Assembly: GCF_950295315.1 (NCBI RefSeq)
Contig: NC_080170.1
Span: 97,897,971-97,961,970 of the forward strand
Direction of reading: 5' to 3'
From: Erinaceus europaeus
Lineage: Eukaryota; Chordata; Mammalia; Eulipotyphla; Erinaceidae
DNA: 64,000 nt
Shown: positions 35,943-47,146 of the stretch, in pieces
Numbering within the stretch: position 1 is the first letter of the stretch
Layout: each line of letters opens with the position of its first letter
Program-made: the position numbers and the translations under genes
Notes under the pieces: generated by a model
What the model was told of the DNA's origin: nothing
Databases searched by the model: none
Seen by the model: the letters and a program-made list of their open reading frames with translations, nothing else

Positions 35943-36579
35943 TGTTCTGCTTCTATGTGGTACTCAAAACAAAAGTTAGGACTTGACCATGCAAGGCATT
36001 TGCCATCTCCTTGTCTCCTAGTATGCACATGTCAATAGTTATTTTTAGACATGTTTATTTATTCCTCTTTGATTTTATGCTATTTATCTATTTTTTATTG
36101 CTGTGTACTGACTAGAAGCTTATTTTACCTGAAAAATACATGGATTTATTTTTTTCCACAGAGGTAAATTTCACCTGCTATTTGGAAGGTTAGCAGGTAT
36201 TTCACTAATAAAATGTGCTGAACTGCTTTTATTTATACAAAAGCATGCACATGTATAAAGTAAATACTGTACTCAGGAGGAAGCAGAAATTTTAGTGTGG
36301 CAAAATGCAATGTGTGAAATATAATTTACTGGGTATGGGTATGAAGAAGAAGAGTAGAACTAGATTATGAAGTTCTTTGATGCCAAACCAAAGTTACATT
36401 CATAAAACTTTGAGATATTTCAAGATAGAGAAAAACAAAGTTAATTTTATGTAAAGTCCTTTGTTGAATGAGGTTAGGAAAAATGAGCTGTGTTATTTGA
36501 TGACTGTGACATGGAAGACTATTAACAATCACTACAATTGTTCAGGTGAGTCCAAACTAAGAAATACAGAAGAATTAAA
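35943..36579. other. Unique DNA, no gene seen
   Basis: No recognisable element or exon. Confidence 0.5.
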
Positions 36580-37400
36580 GAGACAGGTATCTATGAAGAT
36601 ATTCATACAGCCAATAGGCATTTGAAAAAAAATGTTCAGAATCACTGATTGTTAGAGAAATGCATTAAAGACAACAGTGAGGTGCCACCTCACTCCTGAG
36701 AAATGCCTACATCAAAATATAAGGATACAAGTGCTGGGGAGGATGTGAAGACAGCACTTCCCTGCCAAGGTTGGGAATACAAACTAGTGCAGCCTTTAAG
36801 GAAAGTAGTTTGGAGATTCCTAACAACATTGAAAAGTCAGCCTACCTACCATATGACCCAGCCATTCCTCTTCTAGGCATCTGCTCAAATAACTCAAAAA
36901 CAACTATCTGAAAAGAACTGCATACTCTGTTTGTGGCAGTGCAGTTTGTAATAGATAACTTTTTGGAGACCACTCAAGTGTCCAACAATAAATGGTCAAA
37001 GAATTTATGACATATATCCACTACAGAATATTATACAACTATAGGAAATGCAGCATATTCTTCTTTACTACAACATGGATCAGAAGGAATCCTGCTGAGC
37101 AAGATAAGCTGGAGTAAGAAAGATGAATACTCCCACTCACAGAAAGGATCTAAGAAACAAAGGAGAGGACAATACCCAGTGAATCCTCAATGAACTATAT
37201 ATAGTTTATTGCAGAAGATTCAGAGTCTTGGAAGTGGAAGGGAGGGCTCCTAAGGGGAGCTGTGGGACATAAGACCTTATGGTGGAATAGAAAGTTCATT
37301 TAGTTGAGGGTGAAATGTACTGCTACCTGTCTTGGAGAATGTGGAAATGTGTTCCTGTGACAACAAAATTTCATAAAACATTTCCTCAATAAAGTGACAT
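36580..37400 (+). mobile_element. Ancient L1 ORF2/3' end fragment
   Basis: The nucleotide pattern follows the ORF2 C-terminal region: GATTGTTAGAGAAATGCATT, GAGGTGCCACCTCACTCC, CATATGACCCAGCCATTCCT and TGTCCAACAATAAATGG. It is far more diverged than the young copies. After the ORF2 end comes a short 3' region with CAATAAAG near 37390 rather than the 1.3-kb UTR of the young lineage. This is an older mammalian L1 subfamily. Confidence 0.85.
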
Positions 37401-37587
37401 TGGAGTTGAAAAGGATAAAACATTTACCTATAAAAATGCCAAATTTCTATCCAATTATAGCAATTAACAAAAATAAATAAACAAAATATGATAAAAGAGA
37501 GAGACAAATTAAACTACACATGCTTTTCTCAAGTGAAATAATCATATGTATATATGAATTTTTTGACAATAAGAAAAAGGAGTTATT

Positions 37588-37884
37588 GGGAGTCAGGCAG
37601 TAGTGTAATGGGTTAAGCGCACGTGGTGCGCAAAGCACAAGGACCAGCACAAGGATTCCAGTTCAAGCCCTCAGCTCCCCACCTGCAGGGGAGTCACTTC
37701 ACAAGCGGTGAAGCAAGTCTGCAGGTGTCTATCTTCCTCTCCCCCTCTCTGTCTTCCCCTCCTCTCTCCATTTCTCTCTGTCCTATCCATCAACAATGAC
37801 ATCAACAACAACAACAATATCAACTACAACAATAAAAACAGGGGGGAAATAAAGGGAAAATGAATAAATAAATATTTAAAAAAG
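37588..37884 (+). mobile_element. Young full SINE type 1 with 17-bp TSD
   Basis: A perfect TSD AAGAAAAAGGAGTTATT (37571-37587, 37885-37901) brackets a 297-bp element. The tRNA-like head contains an A-box region TAGTGTAATGGGTTAAGCGC and a B-box GTTCAAGCCC. Then follow CCCACCTGCAGGGGAGTCAC, GGTGAAGCAAGTCTGCAGGT, a CT-rich block, an ACAACAACAACAA block and an A-rich tail. It is L1-type mobilised and non-coding. Confidence 0.96.
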
Positions 37885-37901
37885 AAGAAAAAGGAGTTAT
37901 T

Positions 37902-39654
37902 AAAACGGGGCTATGTTAATCTTAGGTGATAGAATTACAGTATTAAATGAGATAACATATTTGATCTTCAAGGATACTAAAATGAAGATAATTTCTTAGT
38001 AGTATTATGGGGTTGGCAATGGTCACTTGAGATTGTGTTATTCTGAATGTGTTTATAAAATAGGACTAGCACTTACTTCCTTGTCACTTATTGAATGCAG
38101 AGAAATGGTTCAGGATATATTGAAAGACACACAAATCTGTTCTCCCTCTACAATTGTACCCTCAAGAGTATGCAATCATGTTCTTAGAAAGGTTAGACAG
38201 TAACATGATGAAAGGCAATACAATGGAAAAACAATAGAAAAGATTTGCCAAGGCAGTGCATGATTAATTGCTTAATGATCTACAAAATTTAAAAGGAAAG
38301 AGGTTAATTAGTGGTGGTCAGGATGGAAAATAACAGAAGTTAGAAAAAGTGAAGAGTGTGTCAGATTTCCTCAGGGAATAAACAATGAGAGTCACTAACT
38401 CTTGGGTTTTGACAATTATTTCATATGGTATATAATGAAGATTGAATTTTAAAAAGTTAGTACATACAAACTTCCACTTGGAAGTTTGCAGGAAATTCTT
38501 GTGCTTCAGAAGTCCCTGTGAACTCTGTGTTTGCCCTCATTGGGAGCTTATAAGTCTGATGTGCGCTTTCAGTAATACAGATATAAAGAAAATATTTACC
38601 CTCTCCTTAGTGTAGCCCAGAAGAAGAGAAATAATCTAAATGCAGCTACTCCGACCTAAATGTGTACTGTTTTGTAATATGAGCTACATCTATCTTATGT
38701 CACACTGATAAAATATATGTTTTCCCTTAAATCTGAATTCATACTAGCCTATAACTTGAAAATTTCATTTATTCTTGAGTAATGATGTTCATTTATGTCC
38801 AAATTTCACAAGCATTCACTGGAGGAATGAATCACTAAAGTGGGAATGTATGACTGAAAGCATCTGCATCCATATTAGAAGAATATTTATTAACCACTAA
38901 TCTTGTGCTGCTTTGGAATGATGTTTAAAATATTTATGTTAAAGCATTATGGGACATAATGTCAAGTGGCATGATTTCCAAATCCTATTTTTAGGTAAAA
39001 ATGGAAAAACTAACCTGGAAAGTCACCTACTTTGTCATTCATGTACCTCAAGTTGGAGGGCTGGTACATTGCATGTGGGTACTATGGCACTGGGGGTATG
39101 GGAGGGACTTGGTCCTGTGATGTCCCTCCTTTCATTTTGTCCCTCTGTCTCTTTAATTGATAAAGTTGGCACAGAAATAATCCCTTGTGATAAAAAAATA
39201 AAAGTAAAAAGTTAAAGATTACCTTCCTTGAAAAGGGTGAAGTTCTGGCATAAGCAATGATGGTCTCAAACTGGAGTAGAAAAAGTCCCCTTTAGCTCTG
39301 AAATGGAAGCAGTTTGTACTATATCACAAGATAGGGAGATTGTTTTGGAGAAGTTTCAACTCATTTCCTGGGTCAGTTTGCTGAAAGTTAGCTTAGGACA
39401 AAACCTATTCTCCTACATTTCTTTTATTATCCCTTTCATGAAAACATTTAAAAAATATCATGACTTAACTGAATGTATGCCTGGAGGAATGCAAAAATAC
39501 AGCTTGTTCATAATGCAAAGTTTGTATGAGTGGTGGGAACTTTAGGAAGCCAGGTGCCAAGTAGTCTGGTGGGTCTACAACTTAACAAGAACATCTGTAG
39601 TTCAAGGTGAAATTGAGTGGTGTGAAACTGACATGAAAAAAGGGTTTGCTTCTC
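37902..39654. other. Mostly unique DNA, one possible SINE relic
   Basis: No gene recognised. Around 39030-39205 a GGGCTGGTACATTGCATGTG...TAAAAAAATAAAAG pattern could be a very old plus-strand SINE with its A tail, but the blocks are too eroded to assign. Confidence 0.45.
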
Positions 39655-40385
39655 TTTTTTTTTTAAATTTATTTAATTATGATCAACAAGTCTATTGGAT
39701 AAGATGGGTACAATGCCACACAATTCCCACCATAAGAGGTTTGCATCCCATCCCCTCCATTGGAAGCATTCCTATTCTTTATTCATCTAGAACTATGGAC
39801 CTTGGATCATTATGGGGTGCAGAAGAAGGAATGTCTGGGTTTTGTAATTGCTTCTCCACTGAACATGGGCATTGGCAGGTCAATCCATACTCCCAGTCTG
39901 TTTCTGTCTTTTCTTAGTGGGGCAAAGCTCTGGAGAGGTGAAGTTCCAGGACACGTTGATGAGGTCATCTGCCCAGGGAATTCACATTGGTGTCATGGTA
40001 GCATCTGCACTCAGTGGATGAAAAGCATTAAGATATAAAGCAGAACATTTTTTTTTTTTAATAATCAGGAACCTAAAGGTAAGAATAGAGCACTTGAGAT
40101 TTGTGGTCTCCATTATGGAAAAAGCTAGGAAGTCTATTTTAGGTATATTCCAAGGGGCCTACAACTTTACTAATTTTTGCTGAAGCCTGAAAGCTAAAAT
40201 GCAGGTGGGCTAAAGGTACTGTGTGGGGAGATGGTGTCAGAGCTGGAAATAAGATGAGAAACCTGATCAAGAAAAGAGTAGCTTGTATAAACAAAAAAAT
40301 TAAAAGTATATAAACACCATTAACTGTAACCCCCATTGATCTGACCTGGGACCTATATTAAGCACAGGAGCCTGAAAGAAAGATT
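39655..40385 (-). mobile_element. L1 3'-end fragment, type B
   Basis: A T-rich left edge, ATGCCACACAATTCCCACCA, CCATTGGAAGCATTCC, GAACATGGGCATTGGCAGGT and GAAGTTCCAGGACACG continue into type-B-only sequence (GCAGGTGGGCTAAAGGTACT, AGATGGTGTCAGAGCTGG). The last roughly 350 bases match the young L1 3' UTR; the rest does not. Confidence 0.85.
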
Positions 40386-41100
40386 TGAGGAGCAGACCTG
40401 ATCATTCTTGAAGTTCTTCTGGAGTGGAGACAGGAAGAGAAATGGCCTTCTAAGGACAGTGATGTAGTTTCTATGATTGACTATCAAGGGAAATTTGAAA
40501 GTCAAAGGTATCTAATACAGTGTTAACGAAAAAAAATCTTTATTATAATTGGCCAAAAGTTCAGGAGAATTTATTTTTTAGCTAAAGGGACATTTGTGTA
40601 GAAAACTGAATGGCAGTCAGTTTTTCTTACAAGTGTCTCTTGAAATGGAGTGTGCTTTATAAACCATATGAGATTTTTGTGATTATTAAGGCTCATGGAA
40701 CTGAGCAATTAATGTCAACTCACTTCTATTTTTTAACATGAGAAAGCAGTGAATGAGAACAGATTATAGAAATGAAACAAAATACTTGAATAAATTGAAA
40801 TGCCAGAACCCAATATTTTTCAGGACCTAAAGTATGTATTATTCAGGTACTTGAGAGACTTTGTAGATGAACCTGATATTAAAGTTGATCTCATTGAGAC
40901 TACTCCAGATGTTTGCTTTAGCACTTTATGAGACTATATCTTTATAGAATTAATTTAATTAGTATTCTTTATTAGAGTAAATAGCATTGCAAATTAAATA
41001 TTAGTTGTGGGTGTGGTGAATCACTCAATTGTTCAAGTCCTCTGAATTACACAAGTATATAATAAAACTATCTATGATCCTTGACAAATGTTCATCCCAG
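40386..41100. other. Unique AT-rich DNA, no gene seen
   Basis: No recognisable element or exon. Confidence 0.5.
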
Positions 41101-41235
41101 TCTCCCCTGCTCAGTGACATGTGAGGCTATAATGATTTTGTATCTATTATTCAGACTCTCCCCTGCTCAGTGACATGTGAGGCTATAATGATTTTGTATG
41201 TGAGGCTATAATGATTTTGTATGTATTATTCAGAC
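41101..41235. repeat. Nested tandem duplication
   Basis: A 56-bp unit beginning TCTCCCCTGCTCAGTGACAT (41101-41156) is repeated from 41157. Within the second copy a 23-bp piece, TGTGAGGCTATAATGATTTT plus GTA, is itself doubled (41176-41198, 41199-41221). Copies are nearly identical, so the event is recent. Confidence 0.93.
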
Positions 41236-41329
41236 TCTGTTCTTTCTGACATATTATGTTATCTGGTAGTATGGGACCTAGAAAACCTGTTGGTTAAGCT
41301 ACATCATTGTGGTTGCAGGGTTAAGTGAA

Positions 41330-42560
41330 CTCTCCTGAACTTCTGGTGGGAATGTAAATTAGTCTAACCTCTATAGACAGCAGTCTGAAGAACTCTCAGA
41401 AGGCTAGAAATAGACCAAACATATGACCCCACAATTCCTCTTCTAAGGGAATAGTCTATGGAATCAAAAATGCCCATCCAAAAACATCTGTGTATACCTT
41501 TGTTCATAACAGTACATTTGTAATAGCCAAAACCTGGAAGCAAAGTAGGAGTTCAACAACAGATGAGTTGCTGATTAGTTGTGGAATAAAGTTGCAGAGA
41601 CTATTATGATTTGATGCTGACCTCCCTGGACAGATGACCTTAACAGTATGTCCTGGAGCCTCACCTCTCTAGAGCCCTACAGCAGTGGTATATTGACCTA
41701 CCAACATCCATGTCCATCAAATAAACTATTACAGAAGCTAGAACTCCCATTTCTGCAGTACAAAAAAAAATTTGGTCCATAATCCCAGAGCATAAATGAT
41801 AGAGGAAGATACCCAGAGGGCTCTGAACCCTAATTCCATCAGGACCTGAAGTGTCTAGCACCAGGAGTCTTTTTTTTTTTTTTTTTTACCATCACTGAAA
41901 GGGAGACAAATCTGAAAAACACTAGAGGAAACCAGGCATTGTTTCTTTTATCTGAAGATGGAAAAAGGAAGGCTGTTTGGAAGTAATAATAGTTGTATAT
42001 GTGACTTAGAAAGAATATGAAGGTTGGGCCATAAAAAAAAAAGAACAACAACTATATATAGTTGTTCATACCTGTGTCCTTGGGAGGACCACTGGAATTC
42101 CATTGGAGGGGTTGAGGTCACAGAACTCTGGTGGTGGGAATGGTGTTGAATTATATCCCTATTATTTTGGAAATCAATATTAAATCACTAATTTAAATTT
42201 GCTTAAAAAGAAATTTGTGTTATATATAGACAATGGAATACTACTCAGTTATTAAGAATAGTGAATTCACCTTCTTCACCCCATCTTAGATGGAACTTGA
42301 AGGAATTATGTAAAGTGAGGTAAATCAGAAAGATAAAGATGAATATGGGATGATTTCTCTCATGGGCAGAAGATGAGAAAGGAGAACAGAATTGGGAGAC
42401 ATAAAGTAGAATTTGGACTGGGTTTGGTGTATTGCAATGTAATGGACTGAAATCATGGTCTCTGGAGGGGAGGCAGAGGGGCAAGGAGCTTTTAGGTCCT
42501 GGTGAAAGATGGTGGACAAGGGCCTAGGGCTAGACTGAGGGTGAGAGTGTCTTGCAGAAA
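41330..42560 (+). mobile_element. Old L1 ORF2 end split by another L1 piece
   Basis: Old ORF2 sequence (CTTCTGGTGGGAATGTAAAT through CAACAGATGAGTTGCTGATT) stops near 41583. The expected continuation, AGACAATGGAATACTACTCA, resumes near 42214 and ends at the ORF2 terminus. The roughly 630 bases between carry L1 3'-UTR-like sequence (GTATGTCCTGGAGCCTCACC; GGTGGTGGGAATGGTG) and a T tract. They are best read as a nested L1 tail, with imprecise boundaries. Confidence 0.7.
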
Positions 42561-42569
42561 ACTGAGACA

Positions 42570-43500
42570 AATTAAAAAAATTTTTTTCTTAGTGATGTAG
42601 CAATGATTAACAAGATTGTATCCTAACATGGGGTACAATTCCATACAGTTCCCAGTACCACAGTTCCATATTTTATCTCCTCCATTGGAAGGTTCCCTAT
42701 TCTTTATCTCTTTGGGAGTATGGACCAAAATTCTTTATGGGGTGCAGAAGGTGGAAGGTCTGGCTAATGTAATTGCTTCTTCACTGGACGTGGACGTTGG
42801 CAGGTTAAGCCATATCTCCGGCCTGTTTCTATCTTTCCCTAGTTGGGTGGGCTCTGGAGAGCTGAGGTTCCAAGACATATTGGTGAGATCATCTGTATAT
42901 CTTCTACTTGGTGGCTAAAAGGTGTTAAGATAAAAAACAGATTAAATTTTTTAATAAACAAGAACTCAAAAGTAAGAATAGAGGAAATGAAATTAATGAT
43001 CTTTGTGTGGAAAAAAGTGAAGAAGTATATTTAGGTATATTTCAAGGGACATATGTTTTAGTAATTATTGCCTGAAAGCAACAACTAATATGCAGGTGCG
43101 CTGAAAGTATTGTCTAGGAAGGTGGTGTCAGAATTAAGAATAGGCTTAGAAAACTGGACTAGGGCAGAGAGTAGCTCCCAAATATGAGGAAAGTATATAA
43201 ATACCATTAACTGTAAACAACACTGATCTGACTTAAGGCACATTTCTATTCATATTTAGCACATGAGTCTGTGTAACCTCTGTGTCCCTGTCAGTTTGAG
43301 CTCATAGTTCATAGAGCTCGGAATGTTCACAGCTAGGAATGTTGTAGGCTTCACTCATTTTAGGACCAGTCTTCTTTGAGTGGCATAGTAGGTTAATTTC
43401 AGACAGGGGGGCAGATCCTACTATTGCTGTTCTACAGTGAGGGCAAGGTCCTGAAGATATCCACAAAAGAGCTTATGATGATGTTCCTGACCAGAAGTGA
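42570..43500 (-). mobile_element. L1 3'-end fragment, type B
   Basis: Left edge AAAAAAATTTTTTTCTTAGT, then GATTAACAAGATTGTATCCT, CCTCCATTGGAAGGTTCC, TATGGGGTGCAGAAGGTGGA and the type-B part with GAAGGTGGTGTCAGAATTAAG. It closely parallels 62215-63330. Confidence 0.85.
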
Positions 43501-43559
43501 CTATAGAGAAGTCGTGTATGGTACAGTTAATCCTAACCATGGGATTTTCAAAGTGAACT

Positions 43560-43965
43560 AAGCTCCTAAATGACTTGGTTATATTAATAAATATCATTGC
43601 CTTCTTAAACTCTAAGACAACAAGGAAACTTCCTTATTATCTTTAAAATCTATATTTCTTCCAGTCCTGGAACCTTCATGCTTCCTCTCTGCTAACTTCA
43701 ACTAAGCCAATGCAATCATTGCCACCACAACACATTTCACTCCAGACTGTATCCAGAGATATCAAGCCTGAGATGTCAACCTTCCAACTCCATTAATCTG
43801 GTGAGGCCTTTCTTAACACATGGAACTCTCTAGTTCCATTTCAAATGGCGCATTCCCTAACAAAGTTACAGAACCTAGATATAGACCAGGGTTTAAGAAA
43901 ATAGAGAAATTTTACACATGTATCAAAACCTGTATTTACTGTAAACCATAATCCCCCCATAAAAA
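43560..43965 (+). mobile_element. L1 3' UTR segment, opposite orientation
   Basis: CTCTAAGACAACAAGGAAAC, CCAGTCCTGGAACCTTC, CCAGACTGTATCCAGAGATA and CCTAGATATAGACCAGG follow, on the plus strand, the order seen at 3450-3840 and 27610-28000. Lying head to head with the minus-strand piece at 42570-43500, it may be the inverted half of a twin-primed insertion. Confidence 0.7.
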
Positions 43966-43985
43966 GATAAAGGACTTACATAGAA

Positions 43986-44021
<36 letters not shown>
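43986..44021. repeat. (CA)n microsatellite
   Basis: Pure CA units, about 18 copies. Confidence 0.95.
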
Positions 44022-44022
<1 letters not shown>

Positions 44023-44117
44023 AAACCACAAGATACCTTGTGGTAATTCCATTTTCTTTAAACCATAATGGTATAGAATATCCCTTTACCACAGAGTTAA
44101 GTGAGTGAGTGACATAG

Positions 44118-44443
44118 CCTCCCTTTCTTTCTTTCTTCTTCTTCTTTGCCTCCAGGGTTATTTCTGGCGCTCCGTGCTGCTCCACTGCTCCTGGCAGCCA
44201 TCTTTCCTCCATTGTCCTTGCTGTTATACTTGTTGCTGCTGCTGTTGTTGGATAAGACATAGAGAAATCAAGAGGTGAGAGGAAGACAGAGAGAGGGACA
44301 GAGAGATAGACACCTGCAAACCTGCTTCACTGCTTGCAAATTGACCCCCTTTCAGGTGAGGAGCAGGGGGCTCTAACTCGGATCCATCCACTGGTCCTTG
44401 GCTTTTAACTATGTGCACTCAGTGCACTGCAGTCTGACCCCCA
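44118..44443 (-). mobile_element. tRNA-headed SINE, type 1, long form
   Basis: TTTCTTCTTCTTCTTTGCCT, CCAGGGTTATTTCTGGCGCT, CCACTGCTCCTGGCAGCC, TTGTTGGATAAGACATAGAG, CACCTGCAAACCTGCTTCAC, and a diverged head ending CAGTCTGACCCCC. Confidence 0.88.
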
Positions 44444-44589
44444 GCATGGACTTTCTTAAACTGCAGGACATTTATTAAGAATGATTTATGTATAGTTCAT
44501 TTTTTCCTTAGGTTAATTATCAAACTATATTAAAACAAGTTTATGACATATAATGCTTATCATTATTTTAAGAATACTTAACTACAAAA

Positions 44590-44728
44590 AAATACTATTT
44601 ATATAAGAGAGAAAGGAAGCAAGAAGAGAGAAAACTAGACCATCACTCTGGCACATGTGATACTGGGGATGTTCAAGACCTCATGGTCTGGAATCCGGTG
44701 GTTTATCCACTGTGCTACCTCTGGATTG
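44590..44728 (-). mobile_element. SINE, type 3, minus strand
   Basis: AGAGAGAAAGGAAGCAAGAA, CATCACTCTGGCACATGTGA, GACCTCATGGTCTGGAATCC and TTATCCACTGTGCTACCTC match 52343-52495 and 59655-59811 in order. Confidence 0.72.
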
Positions 44729-45160
44729 TAAGTATTGGCTATTACTTAGTAACCTTAGAAAGTCAAGTAGAGATATACATTTTCTAAAGTAAATGAATAC
44801 TTAAGAACCAAAAATATTAATTTTTTTCATTAAGTAAGTAAGGAATTTTGAGTCTAGTACTATTGCAATTTTCTGCTGAATCTTGAAGGGATAATTGTGA
44901 CTAACTGGTGGTTATTCTTATAGTTTAATGGAAAAGATAAACATTAAGCTAGAAATTAAAAGTGTAATGTGTTTAACTGTTAAAGTTTAGGATAAAAACG
45001 AAAAAATAAAACAGTAGGGAGAGCTCAGAAAGTGAGATCACTTAAGGACTCCTCTGGCAAAAGTGTAATGTTTTCAGGCAGAGAAATATCATAAGTAAAA
45101 ATTCTAAGAAGAGAGGATCCAGATATGATAGTAACATCAAGAATCCGAACTTAAGAATTG
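44729..45160. other. Unique AT-rich DNA, no gene seen
   Basis: No recognised element. Confidence 0.5.
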
Positions 45161-45213
45161 TTGTATTTATAGAAACAGAAACATATTATATGCTACTGTT
45201 TCTATAAATACAA
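45161..45213. repeat. 18-bp perfect inverted repeat
   Basis: TTGTATTTATAGAAACAG at 45161-45178 is exactly complementary to CTGTTTCTATAAATACAA at 45196-45213, with a 17-base loop. It lies 20 bp before the retroviral 5' LTR remnant. A transcript would form a long AU-rich hairpin. Confidence 0.9.
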
Positions 45214-45232
45214 TATATATATAGAAAAGTGT

Positions 45233-45318
45233 TGTGACCCCAACAGGAGTTTGGGACTATTAGCATACAAATGACATCACCCTGAGTGGGTGCTTCAGAG
45301 AAGGGAATGCATAAAATG
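45233..45318 (+). mobile_element. Truncated 5' LTR (U3 part)
   Basis: About 86 bases align with the start of the 3' LTR with roughly 7 mismatches. It begins TGTGAC. It ends at the TATA region, where a (TA)n microsatellite (45325-45358) replaces the rest of the LTR. R, U5 and primer-binding site are deleted. Confidence 0.85.
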
Positions 45319-45322
45319 TATT

Positions 45323-45324
<2 letters not shown>

Positions 45325-45358
<34 letters not shown>
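45325..45358. repeat. (TA)n microsatellite at LTR TATA position
   Basis: Roughly 17 TA units begin where the 3' LTR has TGTATAAAAGC, so the repeat probably grew from the viral TATA box. Confidence 0.9.
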
Positions 45359-45360
<2 letters not shown>

Positions 45361-45389
45361 GTTTATGGATACAAATTGGAGATTATTTA

Positions 45390-46672
45390 TTGAAAAATAC
45401 TAGTATAGTCACAGCAAAACAACTTCGGACTTATAAGCTCTGCCTTTCTGCTCTAAATCAGTTACAGGCTTCTTTACAGGACTATTCCCTAAATCCTACT
45501 TCTCAAACTTCCAATTCCACTTCTCCTTCCTCCGCCTCTTCTCAGACACAAACTGTTTCTGTCATGCCTGAAACCCAAACATTCTCTCATTTTTCTGCTG
45601 GGCCGTAGCTACCTTACAGACTTGCCCATGCATGACTATACATGGCTTTAACAAAGAAAGGGGGGGGTGGCATGGTGCCACTTATAATTTATAGAAATCC
45701 TTTCTCCTCTCCTTGCTCCTCCCCTTCCTCTAGTGTTACATCTGATTCCTTACTACTACCACTTCTTCCTACTGTGCCAGGTGACTCACTCAACCCCTTC
45801 CTAACTCCTCATTTTCCTCGCCTTCACATACATTAGACCCAGATTTGCCCGTATCAGTGATAAAAACAGAAAAATCCTATTGAGTGAGGCCTTAAATTTG
45901 ATGCTTTTCCCATTTTCCTACAAGAGAAGGAAGTGAGATGGAATATGAAGTTTGTCCAGATCAGGTTCCCAGAGATATCTCACCCAGTCAGTTAGTGGGT
46001 GAGACTGCCATTACTTCTCCCAGTGAACATATGAACATTAGAAAAAATTACAGGCACCTTGCTGGGCAATCAGCAGTCAGACTAAGTGATAAGTTACCTA
46101 GCACTAATGAGTCTTTCAGCTCTGTTATTCAGGAAGCCACAGAACCCTACAGGGAATTCGTGGACAGGTTACAAGAAGCTATCAGTAGACAAGTAGACAA
46201 TAAAGAATCAGCCAGAATTTTAGTTAAGCGACTAGCTTATGAAAATGCAAACCAAGATTGTAAAGGAATTCTTGGGCCACTTAAGGATCTTGATTTAAGT
46301 ATTTCTCAGATGATCAAAGCATGTACTGAGGTACAGACTCAAACTCATAAAGTACATGTTATGGCTGCATTTAATCAGGCCACATATGTGGCGGGCTCAG
46401 TACAGCCCATGCAAAACAAGGTTTCTTTTAAATGTAATGAGGGCCATTTACAAAACAATTGCAAAATGAATCTCAAGCAGTTTGATTATAAGATATCTGG
46501 AGATGATAGATATTTTAAACCTCCCTTATCCAAATGCCCACTTTGTAAAAGAGGCTTTCATTGGGAAATTCACTGCCCATCCATAACTTATGCAGGAGAT
46601 AATTCTCTGCCAGATAACAAAAAGTGGGGTCTTGGTTCTCCAGTCTACATAACAATGAGGACTATTGGATAA
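45390..46672 (+). pseudogene. gag: Retroviral gag remnant (class II-like)
   Basis: Gag encodes the virion structural polyprotein. An upstream Ser/Thr-rich part (45390-45836) is broken by stops, and the frame shifts before the longest piece (45938-46672, 244 codons). In that piece the capsid major homology region is visible as EPYREFVDRLQEA, followed by a capsid C-terminal stretch ending near ISQMIKACTE. A first zinc knuckle has lost its leading Cys (FKCNEGHLQNNC). A second is intact CX2CX4HX4C (CPLCKRGFHWEIHC). The matrix region is largely missing. Betaretroviral affinity is inferred from these motifs. Confidence 0.88.
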
Positions 46673-47146
46673 CTCTGGGATAGCCACTTACCACAGGTAT
46701 GAATCTTAATAGATTGCTTAACTATGTCACTTATGTCTATAACCTTCTAGTCTCTCTATGGAGAAGTGATTTATTTGAATATGAGGTATGTATGTATGTA
46801 TTGACACAAGTTTATCCTAAAGCCATTGTTGATCGTGGTATGCTATTATACACACCTGTGTCTTTTAACCAAAAGTAAAAGAATAGAAACTATATCCACT
46901 AGTGTTTGGTGTCTTCTCCCCATAACTTTTACAGATGTTTTGCTACTGTGTTCTACTTAACTTCTGTAGTTCAAGCACATTCTAGAATTATTGGTACTGA
47001 CCATGCAGGACATATGCTGACCAGCTATTAATTCCCAGTTCTTATTTTACATAAAAGGTAAGCTTTAGTTAAATGATTAGATATTTCTCTGGTATTAGCA
47101 TGAGCCATTGTTCTTTTATGCCTAGACTGGTGTGACTCCTCCTTTT
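46673..47146 (+). pseudogene. Decayed proviral internal sequence, possible integrase start
   Basis: No frame is open. Near the right end, frames broken by stops read AIVLLCLDWC, faintly like the Cys pair of an integrase zinc-binding domain. The rest of pol (protease, reverse transcriptase) cannot be found and was probably deleted before the L1 landed. The call is tentative. Confidence 0.3.

Noticed and set aside
37588..37660. Possible tRNA gene (A and B box present)
   Set aside because: The cloverleaf is not intact and the sequence continues into a SINE body with a TSD; it is the tRNA-derived SINE head.
39303..39545. 80-codon plus-strand frame in unique DNA
   Set aside because: No motif, no splice context, composition like neighbouring non-coding DNA.
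41101..41235. CRISPR-like or satellite array
   Set aside because: Only two-level tandem duplication without spacers in an animal genome; simple local duplication explains it.
45390..46672. Domesticated gag-derived host gene
   Set aside because: Stops, frameshifts and a damaged first zinc knuckle, with LTR pieces still flanking, indicate a decayed provirus.
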